Shown one piece after another: positions 28,299 through 35,369 of a DNA stretch of 64,000 nucleotides. The notes under the pieces are model-generated. The model was given only the letters and a program-made list of their open reading frames with translations. It ran no database searches and had not been told where the DNA came from. Every line of letters starts with the position of its first letter. Within the stretch, counting starts at the first letter, position 1. The translations under genes were made by a program, and so were the position numbers. The DNA is from Actinomyces sp. Marseille-P3109 (GTDB lineage Bacteria; Actinomycetota; Actinomycetes; Actinomycetales; Actinomycetaceae), in NCBI RefSeq assembly GCF_900323545.1, contig NZ_OOHN01000008.1, positions 62,001-126,000 of the forward strand, written 5' to 3'.

Positions 28299-28618
28299 GC
28301 GGCGTCTACCTTGTAGCGGCCATCGCCTCCGAGACCACTGGAACACTGTCGCTCAAGCTCGCATCCGACGGCAGAGGGCTGCGATGGTACGGCGTCGTCA
28401 TGGCCGGCTACCTCGCGGCCTTCGCCATGCTCACTCTGACCCTCAAGGCGGGCATGCCGCTCGGCGTCGCCTATGGAGTCTGGTCGGCTGGGGGAGTGGC
28501 CGTCACAGCGATCGCCTCAAGGCTCTTCTTCGGTGAGCCGCTGACCCGCACCATGATGGCTGGAATCGCGCTCATCATGGCCGGGGTGCTCCTCGTCGAG
28601 ATCGGCAGCGCGCACTGA
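28295..28618 (+). CDS. SMR-family efflux subunit 2
   Basis: 107 residues, four TM helices, with conserved Glu in AAIASETTGTLSLK and the signature GMPLGVAYGVWSAGGVAVTA. It starts in the ATGA overlap with subunit 1. Such paired SMR genes (EbrAB, YkkCD types) usually work together to expel cationic compounds or guanidinium-like metabolites. Two stretches are almost base-identical to subunit 1. Confidence 0.9.
   Translation: MSGVYLVAAIASETTGTLSLKLASDGRGLRWYGVVMAGYLAAFAMLTLTLKAGMPLGVAYGVWSAGGVAVTAIASRLFFGEPLTRTMMAGIALIMAGVLLVEIGSAH
28565..28605 (+). repeat. 41-bp identical tract shared by the two SMR genes (copy 2)
   Basis: Partner of 28212-28252; same strand and same codon positions in the second SMR gene. 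Confidence 0.85.
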
Positions 28619-28721
28619 CAGCGCCACCGGACGCGTGACTCGTCCCCGCTGGAAATCACTCGCACCCGGCCGCGAGGAATGTCCCCACCTGGAAACGGTG
28701 GCTGCGCCGACGAGCGCGGCC

Positions 28722-29942
28722 TCAGAAGACCGCCTGGAAGGGGACGCTGAGGATCGCGGTCCAGCGTCCCTCGCCCTGGCTCACGCTCAGGCTGCCGCCC
28801 AGGGACTCCACGCGGCGCCGCGCCCCCTCCAGGCCCAGGCCCGAGGAGAAGGCGCCGTACGCGGACATGATGTTCCCCGGTGCGCCGCCACCCGCCCACG
28901 CCTCGTCCGCCTGCCCCGGCAAACCGACATCGTTGCTCGCCATCGCCTCCAGGGAGCGCCCGTCGGACTCGATGACCAGACGGGCCCGCCCCTGCGGGGC
29001 CGTGTACTTGGACATGTTCGTCACCAGCTCGCCCAGCACCCGCAGCAGCTGGAGCCGCACGCCCGGCGGGATCATCGGGATCCCGAGCAGTTCCAGGCCC
29101 TCCACCTCCAGGCGCGCCCCCCGCTGTCCCAGGGTGGTCGCGGCGTCGGCGATGACCGCCTCCAGGGGACGCGGCGCGGAGGTCGCCTCGATATCCAGCC
29201 GCTCGCCCCCGCGGATGTCGCTCATGGCGCGCAGCGCGTGCCGCATCTGCTCCACCGCTGCGCGCACCGCCGCCGTCATCGCATCGAGCTCGGGTGCCAG
29301 TGCCGTGTCCTCGGGGTGTGCGAGCCGGGCCTGCTCGGCCGTCATGACCGCGTGGGTCAGGTCGCGCACCACGGTGTCGTGCAGCTCGGTGACCACCAGG
29401 AGGCGCTGACGCTCCATACTCTCCCGGTAGGTGTACAGGGAGCGTTCGGCCTGGTGCCGTGGGCTGCGGATGAGCTCGGCCAGTGTGATGGCCGCGCCCC
29501 CGATAAAACCTTGCCACATCAGCATATCGATCCAGCCCTCGTTCGCCCCACCCCACCGAGCGTCGGCGATCGTGAGCACCAGCGAGAAGACCACCAGACC
29601 GTAAGCGGGCATGCGCGAGAAGCCGCGAGCCACGAGGATCGCCGTGCACAGCCAGGGAATGATGCCCGGGGAGATGGAGGCGTCGGTCATCATCACGGTG
29701 CCGGCCCAGGCCACCGCGCTGCCGAGCAGGGCCCCCGGCCACGGGAAGCGGCTGCACAGCGCCAGCGTCAGGCCCCCGACGATCTCGAAGAGGAGCATGG
29801 AGGCGAACAGTGGCCACCTCGCCGTAAGTGAGACGAGGGTGACCATGGTGGCCAAGAAGACGTGCGCCAGGTGCAGCCGCCACGTCGGCCGCCACGTCGT
29901 GTACCGCGTGGGCTGCATCAGGCTCGCCAGAATGCCGGCCAC
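28722..29942 (-). CDS. Two-component sensor histidine kinase (NarL-partner type)
   Basis: 406 residues from GTG 29942, which has AGGGGAAGG 8 nt upstream; GTG 29951 is possible and a longer frame would run into the divergent regulator gene. Five or six TM segments (about 20-165), then LVVTELHDTVVRDLTHAV with the phospho-His, and a HATPase domain (LLRVLGELVTNMSKYTA ... GLGLEGARRRVESLGG). The degenerate N-box and lack of a standard GTGLxG form mark it as a divergent HATPase. It is divergent from the response regulator at 29985 (42 bp gap), its likely partner. Confidence 0.85.
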   Translation of the reverse strand: MAGILASLMQPTRYTTWRPTWRLHLAHVFLATMVTLVSLTARWPLFASMLLFEIVGGLTLALCSRFPWPGALLGSAVAWAGTVMMTDASISPGIIPWLCTAILVARGFSRMPAYGLVVFSLVLTIADARWGGANEGWIDMLMWQGFIGGAAITLAELIRSPRHQAERSLYTYRESMERQRLLVVTELHDTVVRDLTHAVMTAEQARLAHPEDTALAPELDAMTAAVRAAVEQMRHALRAMSDIRGGERLDIEATSAPRPLEAVIADAATTLGQRGARLEVEGLELLGIPMIPPGVRLQLLRVLGELVTNMSKYTAPQGRARLVIESDGRSLEAMASNDVGLPGQADEAWAGGGAPGNIMSAYGAFSSGLGLEGARRRVESLGGSLSVSQGEGRWTAILSVPFQAVF

Positions 29943-29972
29943 CGTCGCCACCTTCCCCTGAACCGATCCGGA

Positions 29973-29984
29973 TAATATTCTCCC
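29973..29984 (+). promoter_or_regulatory. -10 box of a leaderless response-regulator promoter
   Basis: TAATAT (29973-29978) stands 6 nt before ATG 29985 and no ribosome-binding site is present, so transcription should begin at or next to the start codon. Confidence 0.6.
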
Positions 29985-30659
29985 ATGACGGTCCCCAACG
30001 TTACTGATGGTCCCGCGGCTGCCTCGCAGGTCCTGCGCGTCGCCATCGTCGACGACGACCCCTTCGTCCTGCACGCGCTGCGGGCCTACCTGAGCTCGGA
30101 CGAGCGCATCGAGGTGGCCAGCACCTTCTCACGCGCCGCCGACGCCCTGGCCTTCCTCCACAAGATCCGCGTGGACGTCCTGCTCACCGACGTGCGCATG
30201 CCAGAGATGGACGGCCTGGAGCTCCTCACCCGGGTGCGTCAGCAGTGGCCCAGCACCGCCGTCGTCGTGCTCACCTCCTTCGACGACGACGAGGCGATGG
30301 TCGCCGCGCTGGCCCAGCACGCCAACGGCTTCCTGCTCAAGGACGCCTCGCCCGAGGAGATCATCCGCGCCGTCATCGCCGCCAGCGCCGGTGGGACCAC
30401 GATCTCCCCGGCCGCCACCTCCAGGCTCGTCACTCGCCACCTGCGGCCCCCGCAGACGGCCCAGGCCCCCGATGTCACCGAGGCCGAGCAGGCCGTCCTG
30501 ACCCTGCTGTGTGATGGCTACTCCAATGCCGAGATCGCCGAACAGCTCGTCATCGCCGAGTCCACGGTCAAGACTCACGTCTCCCACCTCATGAAGAAGT
30601 ACGACGTCCCGTCCCGGCTCAAGCTCGTCGTCGCCGTCCACAAGACCCAGGGGGCCTGA
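29985..30659 (+). CDS. NarL/LuxR-family response regulator
   Basis: 224 residues. Receiver domain with acidic cluster DDD23-25 and phospho-acceptor Asp69 (VDVLLTDVRMPEMDG), Lys in FLLKDASPEEI, then a LuxR-type HTH (TEAEQAVLTLLCDGYSNAEIAEQL). The translation start appears leaderless. It is divergent from its kinase and convergent with the MacB-like ABC genes, the most likely targets by position. Confidence 0.93.
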   Translation: MTVPNVTDGPAAASQVLRVAIVDDDPFVLHALRAYLSSDERIEVASTFSRAADALAFLHKIRVDVLLTDVRMPEMDGLELLTRVRQQWPSTAVVVLTSFDDDEAMVAALAQHANGFLLKDASPEEIIRAVIAASAGGTTISPAATSRLVTRHLRPPQTAQAPDVTEAEQAVLTLLCDGYSNAEIAEQLVIAESTVKTHVSHLMKKYDVPSRLKLVVAVHKTQGA

Positions 30660-30703
30660 GCCTCTCATCCCGGTCACTGGAGCAGCCCGCACCGCCGGTC
30701 TCC

Positions 30704-33190
30704 TCACTCCTCGGACAGGGCCCTGACCGGCGGCACCGAGGCGGCTCGGCCGGCCGGGCGCACTGAGGCCGCCAGGCCCACGGCCAGCGTCGCGGCGAAC
30801 ATGCCGATCAGCGCGAGGGAGGGGATGTGCACCGTCATGCCCTCGGCGGACTTGGCCATCGCGAGCGTTTCGGAGACGCCCAGCGCCGTCCCGACGAGGA
30901 GCCCCAGGCCCCCTCCCACGGCCGCCACGAGGACCCCCTCGGTGACGATGAGGCGGTGGATCTCCTGACGCGAGCTGCCGGTGGCGCGCAGCACCCCGAT
31001 CTCGCGAACCCGCTCCAGAACCGAGACATCCGTGATGTTGACCAGCCCGGACAGGGCGATGACCAGGGCGGCGCCCAGAACCAGGCAGACGATGAGGGCC
31101 ACCTTCATGATCTGGGCCGACATCACCTCGACGCCGGACGCGCTCCCGCTCACCATGAGCTCCTGGCCCCGGACCGCGGCATGGAGGGCGTGCTCGGTGG
31201 CCGGCGTCATGGTGCTGCCGGTGGAGCGCACCCACATGGTGGTGTCGGTGGGGGCGTCCCCGTTGATGCGTTGCGCCGCCGCCGGGGTGATGACGCCGCC
31301 CCAGCCCTCGCGAACGCGGGCCGTCAGCTCGATGCTGCCGGCGGCGCCGGTCAGGGTCACCTTGGAACCATCCGGGATTCTGTAGATGCCGCCCACGATG
31401 AGGGTGCCGTCATCGAGGTCTTCCAGGCCGCTCGTTGTGCGCACAATGGGGTCGATGGCGTCGATATCGATGACATCCACGGTGGTTTCCTCGGTCTGTC
31501 CATCGACGGTCTGGGTCAGGTCGAGGGAGGGAACATAGGTGACGTCCTTGACGCCGTCGACCGCCTTGACCCGTGCCGTCAGCCGCGCGGTATCGGACTG
31601 CGGCGTGACCCCGAAGATCCTGGCGTCCACGGGCGAGCTGTGGCCGAGGATGCTCTCGAAGGAAGCGTTCAGGGAGGACAGGCCCACGAAGAGCCCCGAG
31701 CCCACCAGGACGCAGACGAAGAGCGTGGCGGCGGCCGCGGCGGACCGTCCCGAGTTGCGGGCCAGGTTGCGCGTGGCCAGGTGCAGCACCGGCAGCCGTG
31801 TGCCGCTGCTGACTCGGCCGATGAGGCCGATGGTGACGGTGACCAGCAGTGGAAGACCGAGGGTCGCGCCGAGGACGACGATGGCGCTGCCACCGGCGGT
31901 GATATAGAGGTCGGACGCCTGAATACCGAGGGCGATCACGGCCGCGCCGGCGCCGGCGACGACGACCCCGGCGGCCGCCGCCCACCTCCTGGCGCGCCCG
32001 GTCTGCTTGACGCTGGCCACCTGCCCGGTGAGCGCCACGAGCGGTGAGATGCGGGTGGCCTTGCGGGCCGGACGCAGGACCGCGATGAGGGTGACCAGCG
32101 TGCCCAGGGCGATGGTCAGGGCCAGCGACGCCGGGGAGATGGTCAGCTGATTGGCCTTGAGGTCCGCGAACCGTCCCGAGGAGATGACGGCGGCGGCGAT
32201 CCCGCTCCCGGCGGCCGTACCGAGGACGGACCCGAGCAGGCCGGTGATGAGCCCGGTGCGCAGGACGGCGAGCATCACCTGGCTCCGGCTCGTGCCGATG
32301 CAGCGCATGAGCCCGATCGTGCGGGTCTGGCGTGCCACAAGGGTGCTGAACGTGGTGGCGATGACGATGATGGCGACCATCGCGCACACCGGTGCCAGGA
32401 CGTTGAGGATGCCGGCGAGCATCGTGCCGCCCTGCTGGTTCTGGGAGCGCTGGGAGATGACGGTCTCCCTGTCCTGAACCAAGGCGTGGGGCTGGGCGGC
32501 GTGAACCGTCTGCTCCACCTTCGCTGTCAAGGCGTCCGTGTCGGTTCCCGGCATTGCGGTGACGTAGAGCTGGTAGTAGGTGGTGTTGGCGCCCATCGCC
32601 TGGAGCTGGTCAGTGGTGGCGTAGACGGTTCCGATTCCCGCCAGCTCGGTGTCGGGTCCGGGCGAGACGATGCCGACGACCGTGGGTGCGCTGTGCGGGG
32701 CGTCGGCCTTCTCATCGGCGTCGTCCGTGGTGAGGCGGATCGTGTCGCCGACGCTCAGACCTCGCTGCTCGGCGAGTTCCGTGCTGATGGCGACCTCCCC
32801 GGTGGCGGTGGGCAGGCGTCCGCTGCTCAGGGTGGTGAACTGGCTGAGGGCCGGAACGTCCTGCGCGCTGACGGAGATGTTGGCAGTGTTGCGCAGCTGC
32901 TTGGGCAGGTCGAGGTGCAGGACGTCCCAGTGGACGCCTCGTACGGAGGCGACGCCGTCGAACCCGGAGACCTGGTTGAGGAGGGCATCGTCCAGATCGC
33001 CCCCGGAGGCATGGCTGCTCCTGGCCCGCTGGACGACGACGCTCGCGTCACCCACGGACAGGCGTGCGCCGGTCTGCACCTGGGTGCGGAAGGAGTTGGA
33101 GACGATGAAGGAGAAGGCGATGAGGGCGGTGCTCATGGCCACGGCCACGAGGGCGGCGGCGGTGCGCCGAACGTCGAGCAGTGAAGGCAT
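30704..33190 (-). CDS. ABC transporter permease, FtsX/MacB type (two FtsX domains)
   Basis: 828 residues. An N-terminal TM (SLLDVRRTAAALVAVAMSTALIAF) is followed by a large extracytoplasmic MacB periplasmic-core-like domain, three TM helices of a first FtsX domain (about 335-450), a middle TM pair, a second extracytoplasmic domain and three C-terminal TM helices. This tandem form is common in Gram-positive exporters of peptides or lipoproteins, where it acts as mechanotransmission rather than as a classical channel. ATG 33190 shares one base with the ATPase stop (TGATG), so both are one operon. Substrate unknown. Confidence 0.88.
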   Translation of the reverse strand: MPSLLDVRRTAAALVAVAMSTALIAFSFIVSNSFRTQVQTGARLSVGDASVVVQRARSSHASGGDLDDALLNQVSGFDGVASVRGVHWDVLHLDLPKQLRNTANISVSAQDVPALSQFTTLSSGRLPTATGEVAISTELAEQRGLSVGDTIRLTTDDADEKADAPHSAPTVVGIVSPGPDTELAGIGTVYATTDQLQAMGANTTYYQLYVTAMPGTDTDALTAKVEQTVHAAQPHALVQDRETVISQRSQNQQGGTMLAGILNVLAPVCAMVAIIVIATTFSTLVARQTRTIGLMRCIGTSRSQVMLAVLRTGLITGLLGSVLGTAAGSGIAAAVISSGRFADLKANQLTISPASLALTIALGTLVTLIAVLRPARKATRISPLVALTGQVASVKQTGRARRWAAAAGVVVAGAGAAVIALGIQASDLYITAGGSAIVVLGATLGLPLLVTVTIGLIGRVSSGTRLPVLHLATRNLARNSGRSAAAAATLFVCVLVGSGLFVGLSSLNASFESILGHSSPVDARIFGVTPQSDTARLTARVKAVDGVKDVTYVPSLDLTQTVDGQTEETTVDVIDIDAIDPIVRTTSGLEDLDDGTLIVGGIYRIPDGSKVTLTGAAGSIELTARVREGWGGVITPAAAQRINGDAPTDTTMWVRSTGSTMTPATEHALHAAVRGQELMVSGSASGVEVMSAQIMKVALIVCLVLGAALVIALSGLVNITDVSVLERVREIGVLRATGSSRQEIHRLIVTEGVLVAAVGGGLGLLVGTALGVSETLAMAKSAEGMTVHIPSLALIGMFAATLAVGLAASVRPAGRAASVPPVRALSEE

Positions 33191-34104
33191 CAGCGGGCCT
33201 CCGTCCGGGGCATCGGGCCGGCAGCCGCCGGACCGACAGCGGGGGAGGGGCCGGCGACGTGACGGGCGCCGGGCGCGGCGGTCGGTGCGGTGCGACTGCC
33301 GGCCGGGCGGCGCACGGTCTCGACCCCGGTGATGCGCCCGTCGCGCAGACGGATGATGCGGTTGGTGGTGGCCGCGGCCTGCTCGTCGTGGGTGACCATG
33401 ACGACCGTCTGGCCCAGGCGCTCGCACATGTTCGCCAGCGTCGCCAGCAGGGAGGCGGCCGAGGCGGTGTCCAGGGCGCCGGTGGGCTCATCGGCGAAGA
33501 TGACCTCGGGGCGGCCCACCAGGGCGCGGGCCACGGCTACGCGCTGCTGCTGGCCGCCGGAGAGCTCGTGGGGGCGGTGGGACAGACGGTCGGCGATTCC
33601 CAGGGTGGAGATGACGGCGTCGTACCAGTCCTGCTGAGGCCTACGGTGGGCCAGACGCTGGGGCAGGAGGATGTTCTCCTCGGCGGTCAGGGTGGGCAGC
33701 AGGTTGAAGGACTGGAAGATGAAGCCGAGGCGGTCGCGGCGCACGGTGGTGAGCTGCTTGTCCTTCATGCCGGACAGGTCCTGGCCGGCGATGAGGACGT
33801 TCCCGGAGGTGGGGGTGTCCAGGCCGGCCAGGCAGTGCAGGAGGGTGGACTTGCCCGAGCCGGAGGGGCCCATGATGGCGACGAACTCGCCGCGTCCCAC
33901 CACGAGGCTCGCCGAGTCCAGGGCGACGACCTGCGCCTCGCCCTCGCCGTAGACCTTGGTCAGGCCGCGGGCCTCGACGACGCGCATCGGGGCGGCCGCA
34001 GTGGCAGGCGCCGCCGGTACTCTCTGGGCGACCGGCGGTACCTGGGGGACCGGGGCTGGATGAACGATGTTGCCGAAGGACGGGGGCTGGGGGTGCGTCG
34101 TCAT
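33190..34104 (-). CDS. ABC transporter ATP-binding protein (MacB/LolD type)
   Basis: 304 residues from ATG 34104 (AGAAGGG 7 nt upstream). Proline-rich N-terminus (1-40), then the ABC domain: Walker A GPSGSGKST, Q-loop IFQSFNLLPTLTAEEN, signature LSGGQQQRVAVARAL, Walker B VIFADEPTGALD, H-loop VTHDEQAA. A 45-residue Pro/Ala tail follows. The Q-loop and ADEPTGALD forms are characteristic of the MacB/LolD/BceA class that pairs with FtsX-type permeases. It is first gene of the operon; the nearby two-component system at 28.7-30.7 kb may control it. Confidence 0.92.
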   Translation of the reverse strand: MTTHPQPPSFGNIVHPAPVPQVPPVAQRVPAAPATAAAPMRVVEARGLTKVYGEGEAQVVALDSASLVVGRGEFVAIMGPSGSGKSTLLHCLAGLDTPTSGNVLIAGQDLSGMKDKQLTTVRRDRLGFIFQSFNLLPTLTAEENILLPQRLAHRRPQQDWYDAVISTLGIADRLSHRPHELSGGQQQRVAVARALVGRPEVIFADEPTGALDTASAASLLATLANMCERLGQTVVMVTHDEQAAATTNRIIRLRDGRITGVETVRRPAGSRTAPTAAPGARHVAGPSPAVGPAAAGPMPRTEAR

Positions 34105-34324
34105 CTCATGACCCTTCTCGTTGGCCGACTCGTGTGGCGGGCAGAGCCGGTCGCTTGAATCGTGCGGTGCCCGGGGCTGCCCTGCTGACGCGAAAGAGCC
34201 TAGAAACGGCGCCATATCGCCGGAATGCGTCGAAGGGACGGATTGCGTCCGGCCTCTCCACCTTTTGGGTGAGGGTTGACCTCTCAGTCGTACCGTGGCC
34301 GTAGAGCCCATCGGCCCATTCACT

Positions 34325-34380
34325 TCGACCAAAAATTCATAGACGACACGGCTCCGCGTCTTCTATGAATTTTTGGTTGA
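34325..34380. repeat. Dispersed palindromic repeat, copy B
   Basis: Near-perfect palindrome of 56 nt: a perfect 16-bp core stem (34328-34343 with 34362-34377), further pairs on both sides and a loop around GCTC. On either strand an A/T-rich arm (ATTTTTGGT) ends the hairpin, so it may also terminate. The central 34 bases match the copy at 12034-12067 (reverse complement) at 29 positions. Confidence 0.75.
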
Positions 34381-34475
34381 TGCTGGATGCCTTGACCCGG
34401 ACGGATCGTGTCCTGGCTCTCAGTTTGCGGCGGGCTGAAGATGTTTCGGTCCTCCCGCAGCGGCGGGCCAACCGT

Positions 34476-34487
34476 TAGCCTGACCCT
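34476..34487 (+). promoter_or_regulatory. -10 box of a leaderless folP promoter
   Basis: TAGCCT (34476-34481) ends 6 nt before GTG 34488; no ribosome-binding site precedes the start. Confidence 0.55.
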
Positions 34488-35369
34488 GTGACGATTCTTC
34501 CCGCCGCCGCCCCGGCCCCCCTGCCGGGGTTCGTGCCCTGCGACCGGACGCTCCTCATGGGCGTCCTCAACGTCACCCCCGACTCCTTCTCCGACGGCGG
34601 CCGTTGGGCCGATCCCGAGGCCGCTGTGGCCCACGCCCGTGAGCTCATCGCCCAGGGCGCCGACATCATCGACATCGGCGGGGAGTCCACCCGTCCCGGT
34701 GCTCAGAGGGTCGACGTCGACACTGAGATCTCCCGCGTCCTGCCGGTGGTGCGCGCACTTCTCACCGACGGTACCGACGATGGCGACGGCAGCGCGATCA
34801 TCTCGGTGGACACCATCCACGCCGCCACCGCCGAGGCCGCCATCGACGCCGGCGCCCACATCATCAACGACGTCTCCGGCGGCCTGGCCGACCCGGCCAT
34901 GCACGGCCTCATCGCCCGTACCGGCGTCGTCTACGTCTGCCAGCACTGGCGCGGCGACCCCGAGACCATGGACCGGCTCACCGACTACCCGGGTGGTGTC
35001 GTCACCGGCGTGGAGGCCGAGTTGCGCGAGCGCCTGTCCGAGCTCGACGCCGCCGGGGTCGACCGCTCCCAGGTGGTCCTGGATCCCGGCCTCGGCTTCG
35101 CCAAGACCCACGCCCAGTCCTGGGAGCTGCTGGCCGCCACCGCCCGCCTCATCGCGGACCTGGGCCAACCACTCCTGGTCGGCTCCTCCCGCAAGCGATT
35201 CCTCGCCCTGGCCGCCGAGGACGGGGCCACCCCCGTCCAGCGCGACGCCGTCACCGCCGCCACCACCGCCCTGGCCGCCACCGCCGGCGCCTGGGCCGTC
35301 AGAGTCCATGAGGTCCCGATCAACCGGGCCGCCGTCCGCACCGCCTCCCTCTGGAAGGAACACCAGTGA
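34488..35369 (+). CDS. folP: Dihydropteroate synthase
   Basis: 293 residues. It joins p-aminobenzoate to hydroxymethyl-dihydropterin pyrophosphate and is the sulfonamide target. Signatures: MGVLNVTPDSFSDGGRW, IDIGGESTRPGAQRV, VVLDPGLGFAKT and GSSRKRF. The GTG start fits the leaderless promoter just upstream. It overlaps folB-folK by 4 bp (GTGA). folP thus starts its own unit although folE lies 7 kb upstream. Confidence 0.96.
   Translation: MTILPAAAPAPLPGFVPCDRTLLMGVLNVTPDSFSDGGRWADPEAAVAHARELIAQGADIIDIGGESTRPGAQRVDVDTEISRVLPVVRALLTDGTDDGDGSAIISVDTIHAATAEAAIDAGAHIINDVSGGLADPAMHGLIARTGVVYVCQHWRGDPETMDRLTDYPGGVVTGVEAELRERLSELDAAGVDRSQVVLDPGLGFAKTHAQSWELLAATARLIADLGQPLLVGSSRKRFLALAAEDGATPVQRDAVTAATTALAATAGAWAVRVHEVPINRAAVRTASLWKEHQ

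Larger units (their letters stand above)
34105..34487. other. Divergent intergenic region between the ABC operon and folP
   Basis: 383 bp. It holds the promoter of the ABC operon on the minus strand (not localised), the 56-bp palindrome at 34325-34380 and the leaderless folP promoter at its right end. No gene seen. Confidence 0.5.
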
